9,142 nt of DNA from Syntrophaceae bacterium UBA5744 (lineage in GTDB: Bacteria > Desulfobacterota > Syntrophia > Syntrophales > UBA2192). Shown here piece after piece: positions 1 to 6,931 of this stretch. The stretch is from contig DIFQ01000079.1 of NCBI GenBank assembly GCA_002419215.1, forward strand, positions 1-9,142, written 5' to 3'. A model generated the notes under the pieces. That model saw nothing but the letters and a program-made list of their open reading frames with translations. It ran no database searches and had not been told where the DNA came from. A program made the position numbers and the translations under genes. The stretch's first letter is position 1. Every line of letters begins with the position of its first letter.

Positions 1-1
1 T

Positions 2-901
2 GCACAACAAACCCGGAAGACCCTCAATTATTACATTTCCGACGGGTATTTCGCATATACGAAAACCCTGAAGCTCATCGACGAACCGGCATTCAGCGCC
101 ATGCTGTCGCCCCTGGTTCTCTTCGGCTTTCTTCGGGCCGCACGCAACGCAAGCTGGAAAGGATGGATTTTTTTCATTCTTTCCCTCTCCCTGTTGTACA
201 CGTTGATCGGGACGGCATCACGGTCGTCGTTTCTGGCCCTCGTCGCAGCCCTGGTGCCCTTTCTGTGGTTCCTTCGCAGAAAGAGACTGCATGTGCTCCT
301 GATCCTCGTTTCAATCGCAGCACTGCTCTACCAGCAGCCCTTCATGCTGTATCGCACGGGTTTGCTGGCGGGGGCCGCCGTCTCGCGCGCGGCCGAGTTC
401 GGCGATGATCACCCGTCGCTCATTATCCGCTCTCTGAAGGAACTCGATGCCGCTATCGGGGAACGAATGCCCGTCCAGAAAGACGGCCACATCGAGAGCA
501 TGATGAAGACTCTCGAGCGTGTGCGCGTCAATCCGATGCTGGGATATGGAGTCGGAAATCTCATCGGCGAGTATTCAACACCGGAAAGCAGATGGCACGT
601 CGAGCACAATCGATACCTGTTCATCCTGTCCACGGCGGGACTTCTCTCCGTCGTCCCGTATGTCCTCTTTGTGCTCTCTCTTCTCTGGCTGGCAGCCTGG
701 AAGGCAGTCCCCGCGGGGATGGGATCCCGGGATGCGGACTGCCCCATCGGCATCCTTTTGTTCCCGGCCGTCTTTTTTTTCACCCTGCAGCTCAACAACT
801 GCGGTCAGGAGCGATACTACTACTGGGTATTCTTCGGCCTTGCCGCCGCCTGGATCCGGAACACGACCCTTACGGAGTTACATGAAAATCCTTCTCATTG
901 A
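2..901 (+). CDS. O-antigen ligase/polymerase-like membrane protein (Wzy_C family), 5' end missing
   Basis: The reading frame is open from base 2, so the gene starts before the window; the in-frame ATG at 101 is internal. The visible 299 residues contain several hydrophobic segments: FSAMLSPLVLFGFL, WIFFILSLSLLYTLIG, SFLALVAALVPFLWFL, LHVLLILVSIAALLY, then a polar loop of about 100 residues, and then YLFILSTAGLLSVVPYVLF and two more near the C-terminus. The polar loop ends with YGVGNLIGEY followed by HVEHNRYLFILSTAGLL, the G-x-G ... H-N-x-Y-L ... G-L pattern seen in Wzy_C (O-antigen ligase/polymerase) proteins; the HN pair is encoded at 605-610. Such proteins sit in the inner membrane and join or polymerise undecaprenyl-linked glycans on the periplasmic side. 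Ligase (WaaL-like) and polymerase (Wzy-like) cannot be told apart here. The last 20 bases overlap the next gene, indicating translational coupling. Confidence 0.82.
   Translation, partial: AQQTRKTLNYYISDGYFAYTKTLKLIDEPAFSAMLSPLVLFGFLRAARNASWKGWIFFILSLSLLYTLIGTASRSSFLALVAALVPFLWFLRRKRLHVLLILVSIAALLYQQPFMLYRTGLLAGAAVSRAAEFGDDHPSLIIRSLKELDAAIGERMPVQKDGHIESMMKTLERVRVNPMLGYGVGNLIGEYSTPESRWHVEHNRYLFILSTAGLLSVVPYVLFVLSLLWLAAWKAVPAGMGSRDADCPIGILLFPAVFFFTLQLNNCGQERYYYWVFFGLAAAWIRNTTLTELHENPSH
874..877 (+). promoter_or_regulatory. Ribosome binding site GGAG for the first radical SAM gene
   Basis: GGAG lies four bases before the ATG at 882, inside the end of the upstream gene. It supports 882 as the true start of the radical SAM protein. 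The frame stays open much further upstream (from 519), but that part overlaps the membrane protein and has no resemblance to a B12-binding domain. Confidence 0.5.
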
Positions 902-2324
902 ACCGCCCGCCGTCTCCCCCTTCGGGAATCAGCGGATCTTCGGGGGCAACGGCAGCAACAAGAGCGACTTCCGGAAGCCGCCCCTGGATCTCATGATGAT
1001 CTCGGGGTACCTGCGCAAGGAGGGATTCGACAACGATCTGCTCGATGCCAACGCCTCCCGGAGGAGCCTCGACGAGGTGCAGACGCTCATGCGGGAAAAA
1101 AGGCCCGACGTGGTGTTCTTCTCCACCTCCACGTGCACGATCTACAAGGACCTCCTCGTTGCACGGGCTGCTAAGGAAACAAGCCCGTCCATCCTCACCG
1201 TAGCCGTCGGGACCCACGGCATGGCCCTGCCGGAGGAGACCCTGGGACTCTCGGAGCATCTGGATGCCCTGATCCACACGGGCGAGTGGGAACAGGCGGC
1301 GCTCAACATCGTCCGAAATGCCGGCGATCTCGGGAAAGTGCGGGGGATCCACTACCGGAACCGCTTGCGCGAAATCGTGAAGACGGAGGATCAGCCCCCG
1401 CTGACCGAACTCGACGTTCTCGGTTTTCCGTCCCACGACAAGCTGGAAAAGGAGATTTATCGCGATCCCGTCACGAAGCGCTTTCCCAAGACCATGGTCA
1501 TGGGGCAGAAGGCCTGCATCAACAACTGCAGCTTCTGCTGCCAGCCCGCCTTCTTCGGCGCCCCCCTGGTCCGGAAGCGCTCGGTGGAGCATTTTCTCGA
1601 GGAGCTCGAATGGGTTCAGAAACTGGGCTTCCGCGAAGTCATGTTCAACGACGCGACCATCACGGCCGACATGGACTGGGCGGCCAGGCTCTTCGAGGGG
1701 ATGATCTCGAAGGGCATCGACCTCACCTGGAACTGCTCGACCCGGGCAGACCGGGTGGACGGCGAAATCCTGGGACTCATGAAGCGGGCCGGCTGCCACA
1801 CGATTGCCATCGGGATGGAGAGCACCGATCCTGTCGTTTTGAAGAACATCCGGAAGAACACCACCCCGGAGCAGGTCCGGAATGCCGTATCGCTCATCCG
1901 GAAAAGCGGCATGGACAGCATCGTCTTCTGCGTGATCGGCTTCCCGGGAGAGACGCGGGAGAGCGTCGAGGGCACCATCCAATTCCTGAAGACGCTGGAC
2001 ACCACCTATATCACCCTGGGCCTTGCCGTTCCCGCGCCGGGAACGGACTTCTACCGGTACGTGGAGGAGAACGGGTATCTGCTGACAAAGGACTGGAGCC
2101 GTTTCGACCCGCTGCAAAAGCCAGTCTTCAGCTATCCCTCGTTTTCGGCCGAGGAAATGGTGTCCTACCAATCGCACGGCCTTCGCCAGTTCTACCTGCG
2201 GCCGGGGTACATCCTGCGCAAACTCCTCGCCATCCGCAGCCTCACGGAGGCAACAACCAATTTCAGCAACTTCATCGGGTTTATGAACCGGTACGTGCGT
2301 TCGAGGACGCGGATCGGCGACTGA
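882..2324 (+). CDS. B12-binding-domain radical SAM enzyme (first of two)
   Basis: The product is 480 residues. The start at 882 gives MKILLIEPP, the usual first beta-strand of a B12-binding (cobalamin-type Rossmann) domain, which spans about residues 1-150 and includes VGTHGMALPEETL. The DxHxxG cobalamin-ligating motif is not evident, as in many members of this class. The radical SAM domain follows. Its cluster motif is C212-INN-C216-SF-C219 (CxxxCxxC), followed by a further Cys220, and later strands include EVMFNDATI, TIAIGMES and CVIGFPGET. The three motif cysteines are expected to bind the [4Fe-4S] cluster that cleaves SAM. The C-terminal tail has FYLRPGYILRKLL, a signature shared with the second radical SAM protein of this operon. 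Related families include BchE, HpnJ and class B methylases, so a methyl transfer or ring/chain modification on a sugar or lipid is plausible, but the substrate is unknown. The gene overlaps the upstream one by 20 bases and ends directly against the next start. Confidence 0.9.
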   Translation: MKILLIEPPAVSPFGNQRIFGGNGSNKSDFRKPPLDLMMISGYLRKEGFDNDLLDANASRRSLDEVQTLMREKRPDVVFFSTSTCTIYKDLLVARAAKETSPSILTVAVGTHGMALPEETLGLSEHLDALIHTGEWEQAALNIVRNAGDLGKVRGIHYRNRLREIVKTEDQPPLTELDVLGFPSHDKLEKEIYRDPVTKRFPKTMVMGQKACINNCSFCCQPAFFGAPLVRKRSVEHFLEELEWVQKLGFREVMFNDATITADMDWAARLFEGMISKGIDLTWNCSTRADRVDGEILGLMKRAGCHTIAIGMESTDPVVLKNIRKNTTPEQVRNAVSLIRKSGMDSIVFCVIGFPGETRESVEGTIQFLKTLDTTYITLGLAVPAPGTDFYRYVEENGYLLTKDWSRFDPLQKPVFSYPSFSAEEMVSYQSHGLRQFYLRPGYILRKLLAIRSLTEATTNFSNFIGFMNRYVRSRTRIGD

Positions 2325-3530
2325 ATGGAAGCCTCGCCCGAACGGCATAGGCCCTACACGATCGGCTACCTGGCGCACGGGGCGAGAAACATCGGCGGCG
2401 GCGAGTACGTTCTGGCCTCGCTGATCCGGAAGCTCAACAGGGAGCGCTTCCGGCCCGTGGTATTCTTTGCCCACCGGAACGAGATCATCGCGGACCTCGA
2501 GGCGGAGGGCGTTGAGACAGTCTCCCTTGCGCTCAACAGAAAGATGATCTCCCTCTTCAGGGATGATGTCGCGCGCAGTCCCGGTCATCTCATCGGCTTT
2601 CTTCCCGCCGCCCTCAAGGCGACCCTTGCCGTCCGGCGAGCGATCCTGTCCGCCGGCATCGACCTGCTGCACCCCCACGACAATCTCTCGAAGATTCTCG
2701 GGGGCGTCGCGGCGGCCACGGCGGGCATCCCCGCGGCAGCCCACTGCCACGACCTCCTCGGGGCGGGGTTCATCGACCGGATGCTTCTTCTGGCGCAGAG
2801 GCTCCTCATGGACCGGATCATCGCCGTTTCCGGCAGCGTGCAGAAGCGTTTCCTCCAGGGCGGCGCAAATCCGAGGCAGATCCGGACGATCGAAAACGGG
2901 ATCGACGCAGCGCGATTCAACCCCGGAACGTCGGCCCTCAGCCGCACGGAGCTCTCCATCCCCGAATCGCATCGGGTGATCGGCGTCATCGGCATGTTCG
3001 ATCCCGTGAAGGGGCATGTTTATCTCCTGAAAGCCATCCGGCAGCTCGGGGAGAGCGGGATGAAAGATCTCACCTGCCTCATCGCCGGCGAGGGGCGATT
3101 GGAAGCGGACCTGAGAGACTATGCGAAGGCAGCAGGGATCGAACGGAACGTCCGCTTCCTCGGCTACCGGCGGGACATCCCCGACCTGCTCGGGCTCATG
3201 GATATCGTCGTCATGCCCTCGCTCCGGGAGTCCTTCGGGATCGTCGCCCTCGAGGCCATGGCCATGAAGGTCCCTGTCATCGCAAGCCGCATCGGGGGAC
3301 TCGAAGAGATTGTCGAGAGCGAAGAAACGGGGCTCCTCGTCCCGCCGGGCGACGCGGAGGCATTGGCAGAGGCCATCCGGAGGCTGGCGGATAACCCGGA
3401 AATGAGAAGAAACATGGGGGAGGCCGGTCGGCAGCGGGTGGAGGAGAAATTCAGCATCGAATCGACCATCCGGCGCACGGAGGCACTCTATCTCGAATGC
3501 CTCGAAGGCTCCCCGAGCCGCACTGCTTAA
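2325..3530 (+). CDS. Glycosyltransferase, GT4-type (GT-B fold)
   Basis: The product is 401 residues, a normal length for this family. The N-terminal acceptor half (about 10-210) carries the glycine-rich loop NIGGGEYVLASLIRKL (G24-G26). The C-terminal nucleotide-sugar half (about 215-385) carries GMFDPVKGHVYLLKAI, LIAGEGRLEADL, VRFLGYRRDIPDLL and the E-x7-E signature ESFGIVALE (E302 and E310), followed by GLEEIVESEETGLLVPPGD. This is a retaining, usually cytoplasmic or membrane-peripheral, enzyme that adds a sugar from a nucleotide donor to a growing lipid-linked glycan. Donor and acceptor cannot be read from sequence. The ATG is directly after the TGA of the radical SAM gene and in the same frame; no strong Shine-Dalgarno sequence is visible, so translation probably depends on reinitiation after the upstream stop. 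Confidence 0.92.
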   Translation: MEASPERHRPYTIGYLAHGARNIGGGEYVLASLIRKLNRERFRPVVFFAHRNEIIADLEAEGVETVSLALNRKMISLFRDDVARSPGHLIGFLPAALKATLAVRRAILSAGIDLLHPHDNLSKILGGVAAATAGIPAAAHCHDLLGAGFIDRMLLLAQRLLMDRIIAVSGSVQKRFLQGGANPRQIRTIENGIDAARFNPGTSALSRTELSIPESHRVIGVIGMFDPVKGHVYLLKAIRQLGESGMKDLTCLIAGEGRLEADLRDYAKAAGIERNVRFLGYRRDIPDLLGLMDIVVMPSLRESFGIVALEAMAMKVPVIASRIGGLEEIVESEETGLLVPPGDAEALAEAIRRLADNPEMRRNMGEAGRQRVEEKFSIESTIRRTEALYLECLEGSPSRTA

Positions 3531-3549
3531 CCGCATTGAGCCCTGAAAG

Positions 3550-4305
3550 ATGGATCCGCTGTACGGTTTCGCCAAGAGCCTGATCGACCCCGTGGTACTC
3601 GTTGTCGTGCTCCTCGCGGCGGGGACGCTGACGGCCCTGTCGCGAAAGAAAAGGGGAGCTGCCCTGTTTCTTTTGCCGGCCCTGGCCCTTCTCTACGGCC
3701 TGAGCATATCGCCCGTGGCAGGAACTCTCTGCCGATCCCTCGAAAACGATTACATCACGGAAGGCCCCGTGCAGCCGGGCAGGCTGGACGTGGTTGTCGT
3801 CCTGGGCGGGGGGGTCACGGAAACGGCCGAGACGGGGGAAACCCTCCTGTCGCAGCCCTCGGCATCGCGCCTTCTGCGCGCCGTACAGGTCTTCCGGGAA
3901 AGCGGGGCAGCGCAGCTTCTCTGCGCGGGCAAGGGGATCGGACGGGCGTCGGAGGGGGAGGTCATGGCCGCCGCCGCCGAGCGGCTCGGCGTGCCAAGAG
4001 AGAGGATCCTGGTGGACTCCCTTTCTGAAAACACGCGGGGCCATGCCGTCGAGATGGATCGCCGCTTTGCCGACAAGACGATCCGGATCGGCCTTGTGAC
4101 CTCGGCGTATCACCTGAAACGAAGCGAAACGGAACTCAGGAGCTATTTCCCGAACGTGAAGCCCGTTCCGTCCGACTATCTCTACTCGCATCCGAAGGGC
4201 CGCACGATTCCAGCGTTTGTCCCCAATACGGGTTCGCTCTTCAAATCCGCCGTCGCCCTCCACGAGATGGCGGGACTCCTCTGGTACCGGTTGAAACGAT
4301 CATGA
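3550..4305 (+). CDS. DUF218 (ElyC/SanA/YdcF-like) membrane-anchored protein
   Basis: The product is 251 residues. Two hydrophobic segments (about 12-29 and 36-55) form an N-terminal anchor, and the rest is a DUF218 domain. Family marks are DVVVVLGGGVTE (G86-G88), the acidic ASEGEVMAAAAERLGVP (E135, E137), SENTRGHA (N161-T162) and LVTSAYHLKRSE (S185-H188). The N-terminus IDPVVLVVVLLAAG resembles ElyC, an envelope-biogenesis factor linked to lipid-carrier metabolism in E. coli. The biochemical activity of the family is poorly known, so no reaction is assigned. The start is the first possible one, because an in-frame TGA lies at 3544-3546; the ribosome site is weak (GAAAG next to the ATG). The gene follows the glycosyltransferase after 19 bases and overlaps the next gene by ATGA. 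Its place inside a glycan operon fits a role in undecaprenyl-linked glycan handling, which is inference. Confidence 0.88.
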   Translation: MDPLYGFAKSLIDPVVLVVVLLAAGTLTALSRKKRGAALFLLPALALLYGLSISPVAGTLCRSLENDYITEGPVQPGRLDVVVVLGGGVTETAETGETLLSQPSASRLLRAVQVFRESGAAQLLCAGKGIGRASEGEVMAAAAERLGVPRERILVDSLSENTRGHAVEMDRRFADKTIRIGLVTSAYHLKRSETELRSYFPNVKPVPSDYLYSHPKGRTIPAFVPNTGSLFKSAVALHEMAGLLWYRLKRS

Positions 4306-5804
4306 AAATCCTCTGCCTCAACCCGCCCTTCAAAACCGAGCACGGCCGCTTCTCGCGGACGTCCCGCAGCCCCGCCGTCACCAAGAGCGGTACGATCTAC
4401 TACCCCATCTGGCTCTGTTACGCCGCGGGGGCCCTCGAGGATGCCGGATTCGACGTGAAGGTGATTGACAGCTGCGCCTGCGAATACGATCCCGCGAGGA
4501 CCCTGGAGCTCGTCTCGGAATTCGGGCCCGACATGGCCGTCCTGGACACGAGCACGCCGAGCATCTTCAGCGACGTCGCGACGGGCGCGGCCGTCAAGAA
4601 GCTCTTCCCGCAGTGCTTCGTGGTCCTCATGGGGACCCACCCCTCGGCCCTGCCCGGGGAGACGCTGGCCCTCGACGGGGCGATCGACGCCGTCGCCGTC
4701 GGCGAGGCGGACTACACCCTGCGCGAACTTGCCAGAGCGCTGTCGGAGTCGGGGACAAGGCGGATCGCCTCCGAGCCGGACCGCCGCGAGTCGGTCCTGC
4801 AAAACATCGACGGCCTCGCCTGGCGCTCGGGCGACCGGATCACCGTCAACCCGAAACGCGATTTCATCGAAAACCTCGACGAGCTCCCCTTCGTGAGCCG
4901 CGTCTACAAGAAGCACCTCGACGTCACGAAGTACTTCTTCGCGGCAAGCGACTACCCCGAGATCCAGATCATGACGGCCCGGGGCTGCGTGGCCCGCTGC
5001 ACCTTCTGCGTCTACCCCCAGACGATCCACGGCTGGAAGTACCGCATGCGATCGGCCGCAAGCATCGCCGACGAGTTCCAATGGGTCGCGGAAAATCTGC
5101 CCGAGGTCCGCGAGATCGGCATCGAGGACGACACCTTCACGGGGAGCCAGAAACGCACGATCGAATTCTGCCGCGAGCTCATCGCGCGCAACATCCGGAT
5201 CAAGTGGTACTGCAACGTCCGCGTGGACCTGAAATACGAGACGATGGAGTGGATGCGAAAGGCGGGCTGCGTGCTCGTCACCGTGGGCTATGAGAGCGCC
5301 AGCGACGAGATCCTGACGAACATCGACAAGCGGGCCACGGCCGGCATGATCCTCGAATTCTCCCGCAACACCCGCCGGGCGGGGCTTCTCGTCCACGGTT
5401 GCTTCATGGCGGGAAACCGCGGAGAGACGAAGGCAACCCTCGAGCAGAGCCTGCAGATGTCGCTTCGCCTCATGGACGACACGATGCAGTTCTTCCCCCT
5501 CATGGTCTACCCGGGCACGAAGGACTACGAGTGGGCCCGGCGGGAGGGACTGCTCTCCGCCCACAGCTGGGCCGACTATCTCACCGAGGACGGCAACCAC
5601 AACAGCGTGCTTCGGATGCCCGACATGGACTCCGACGAGATCCGCGAGTGGTGCAACGACGCCCGGCGCCGCTACTACCTGCGGCCGCGCTACCTCGCAT
5701 ACAAGCTCCTCCAGCAGCTCCGGCACCCCTCGGAGATGCGGCGTACCTTCAAGGCGGCCAAGCGCTTCATCCGCTTCCTGAAACCGGGGGCAAAGCCGTG
5801 TTGA
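4302..5804 (+). CDS. B12-binding-domain radical SAM enzyme (second of two)
   Basis: The product is 500 residues. The B12-binding-like domain (about 1-150) begins MKILCLNPP and includes VVLMGTHPSALPGETL and AIDAVAVGEADYTL. The radical SAM core has C229-VAR-C233-TF-C236 (CxxxCxxC), then EIGIEDDTFTGSQKR, WYCNVRVDLKY, LVTVGYESASDEIL and GCFMAGNRGET. The tail reads RRRYYLRPRYLAYKLLQQL, close to the tail of the first radical SAM protein, so the two are paralogues; both gene starts even share the bases atgaaaatcct. An insertion near the N-terminus (residues about 10-30, HGRFSRTSRSPAVTKSGTIYYP) is typical of proteins in this class and may shape the active site. The reaction is a SAM-dependent radical modification on an unknown substrate, probably a sugar or lipid intermediate of this operon. 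ATGA overlap with the upstream gene and a 7-base overlap with the downstream GTG start indicate coupling. Confidence 0.9.
   Translation: MKILCLNPPFKTEHGRFSRTSRSPAVTKSGTIYYPIWLCYAAGALEDAGFDVKVIDSCACEYDPARTLELVSEFGPDMAVLDTSTPSIFSDVATGAAVKKLFPQCFVVLMGTHPSALPGETLALDGAIDAVAVGEADYTLRELARALSESGTRRIASEPDRRESVLQNIDGLAWRSGDRITVNPKRDFIENLDELPFVSRVYKKHLDVTKYFFAASDYPEIQIMTARGCVARCTFCVYPQTIHGWKYRMRSAASIADEFQWVAENLPEVREIGIEDDTFTGSQKRTIEFCRELIARNIRIKWYCNVRVDLKYETMEWMRKAGCVLVTVGYESASDEILTNIDKRATAGMILEFSRNTRRAGLLVHGCFMAGNRGETKATLEQSLQMSLRLMDDTMQFFPLMVYPGTKDYEWARREGLLSAHSWADYLTEDGNHNSVLRMPDMDSDEIREWCNDARRRYYLRPRYLAYKLLQQLRHPSEMRRTFKAAKRFIRFLKPGAKPC
5786..5790 (+). promoter_or_regulatory. Ribosome binding site (GGGGG) for the GT2 gene
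   Basis: A G-run lies seven bases before the GTG at 5798, within the last codons of the radical SAM gene. It favours GTG 5798 (or TTG 5801) as the start. The first in-frame ATG in this region, at 5399, would give a long N-terminal extension overlapping the radical SAM gene and without any resemblance to a glycosyltransferase. Confidence 0.4.
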
Positions 5805-6931
5805 CCCTGTTTGGGATATCGCTCGCCGTTCTCGTCTACATCTTCATCGGCTACCCCGTCGTCCTGGCCTTGCTGTCGGTCCTGTTTGCGAAAACCGTCC
5901 GCCGGGAGGAGATCACGCCCGATGTGAGCCTCATCATCTCGGCGTACAACGAACAGGACGTGATCCGGGAAAAGCTCGAAAACACGCTGGCCCTCGACTA
6001 CCCGAAGGAGAAGCTCGAGGTGATCGTCGCCTCCGAGGCCGCCGACGGAACCAACGACATCGTCAGACAGTACGCGGACAGGGGCGTCGTCCTGCACGCC
6101 TACGAGAACCGGGAAGGCAAATCGGCAACGCTCTGGCGCACCGTGCCTCTCGCGCGCGGAGGGATCCTCGTCTTCTCGGATGCCAACGCGATGTATCACC
6201 GGGACGCGATCCGCAAGCTCGTGCGCAACTTCGCCGATCCCCGCGTGGGCTGCGTGAGCGGCCGGCTCACCTACGTGAACCCCGGGGATTCGGCCATCGG
6301 CCAGGGGGAGACGGCCTACTGGGAGTTCGAGTTTCTGCTCAAGGCACTGCTCAGCCGGATCATGAAACTGAGCGGCGGCGTCAACGGCTCCATCTTCGCC
6401 ATCCGCAAGAGCCTCTACCGCCCCGTCGACAAGACCCGCGGCGACGACTTCGAGCTTTCGAACCGCATCCAGATCGCGGGCCACGGCGTGATCCTGGAGC
6501 CGGAGGCCCTCTCCTTCGAGGAAGCCTCGACCACCCCGCGCCAGGAATTCCGTCGCAAGGTCAGGCTTGCCACCTGGAACCTGCAGAGCACCCTCATCCT
6601 GATGCGGGAAGCGGTTTCCCAGGGTCAGTTCCTCACGGCCTTCATCCTCTTCTCCCACCGCTTCCTGCGGTACACGACGCCGCTGTGGCTTCTCGCGATC
6701 TTTGTCAGCAATCTCTTTCTTCTCGAAGGGGCGCTCGCCTGGGTTTTCCTTCTGCAGTGCCTCTTCTACCTCATGGCGACGGCCGGGTACGTGCTGGAGA
6801 AGCGCAAGCGCCCCGTGAAGACGCTGTTTCTCATCCCCTTCTATTTCTGCATGGTCAACGGGGCCGCCCTGCTGGCCCTCGCGAAGAATCTGGCCCGAAG
6901 GACGGATGTTCTCTGGGAGAAGGCCCGATGA
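5798..6931 (+). CDS. Membrane-associated GT2 glycosyltransferase
   Basis: The product is 377 residues from GTG 5798 (TTG 5801 is an alternative, one codon shorter). An N-terminal hydrophobic segment (FGISLAVLVYIFIGYPVVLALLSVLFA) is followed by a GT-A fold domain: PDVSLIISAYNEQDVIREKLENTL, then VIVASEAADGTNDIV, VFSDANAMYH with D128 in the nucleotide/metal site, GGVNGSIFAIRKSLY, GDDFELSNRI with D216/D217 near the catalytic base position, and RQEFRRKVRLATWN in the place of the QxxRW motif. Three or so hydrophobic segments close the protein (LWLLAIFVSNLFLLEG, AWVFLLQCLFYLMATAGYVL, TLFLIPFYFCMVNGAALLALA). This is the architecture of inverting, polymer- or lipid-directed GT2 enzymes at the inner membrane (BcsA/IcaA/HAS-like and relatives). 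The weakened QxxRW suggests non-processive transfer, but that is uncertain. The gene overlaps its neighbours by 7 bases upstream and by ATGA downstream. Confidence 0.88.
   Translation: MLTLFGISLAVLVYIFIGYPVVLALLSVLFAKTVRREEITPDVSLIISAYNEQDVIREKLENTLALDYPKEKLEVIVASEAADGTNDIVRQYADRGVVLHAYENREGKSATLWRTVPLARGGILVFSDANAMYHRDAIRKLVRNFADPRVGCVSGRLTYVNPGDSAIGQGETAYWEFEFLLKALLSRIMKLSGGVNGSIFAIRKSLYRPVDKTRGDDFELSNRIQIAGHGVILEPEALSFEEASTTPRQEFRRKVRLATWNLQSTLILMREAVSQGQFLTAFILFSHRFLRYTTPLWLLAIFVSNLFLLEGALAWVFLLQCLFYLMATAGYVLEKRKRPVKTLFLIPFYFCMVNGAALLALAKNLARRTDVLWEKAR
6915..6923 (+). promoter_or_regulatory. Strong ribosome binding site for the fusion gene
   Basis: GGGAGAAGG, containing GGAG at 6916-6919 eight bases before the ATG at 6928. 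It is the best Shine-Dalgarno match in the window. It decides the start at 6928 over longer in-frame options upstream, and the resulting N-terminus MIAAIVAGGKGTRL is exactly where a nucleotidyltransferase begins. Confidence 0.6.

Noticed and set aside
773..780. A run of eight T in the membrane protein gene as a possible phase-variation tract.
   Set aside because: The run encodes Phe residues within a hydrophobic segment, the frame is intact, and eight bases alone are weak evidence for regulated slippage.
519..881. N-terminal extension of the first radical SAM protein using an upstream in-frame ATG.
   Set aside because: The extension overlaps the membrane protein gene in another frame and is Ser/Arg/Pro-rich junk; the GGAG before ATG 882 and the MKILLIEPP start are far better.
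870..3575. A 901-codon open frame on the - strand opposite the first radical SAM and GT4 genes.
   Set aside because: It is the mirror of two well-supported + strand genes in GC-rich DNA. Its translation is low-complexity, rich in Arg, Gly, Asp and His, without recognisable motifs.
4182..5726. A 514-codon open frame on the - strand opposite the second radical SAM gene.
   Set aside because: Same cause: antisense shadow of GC-rich codons, with no family motif and no convincing start context.
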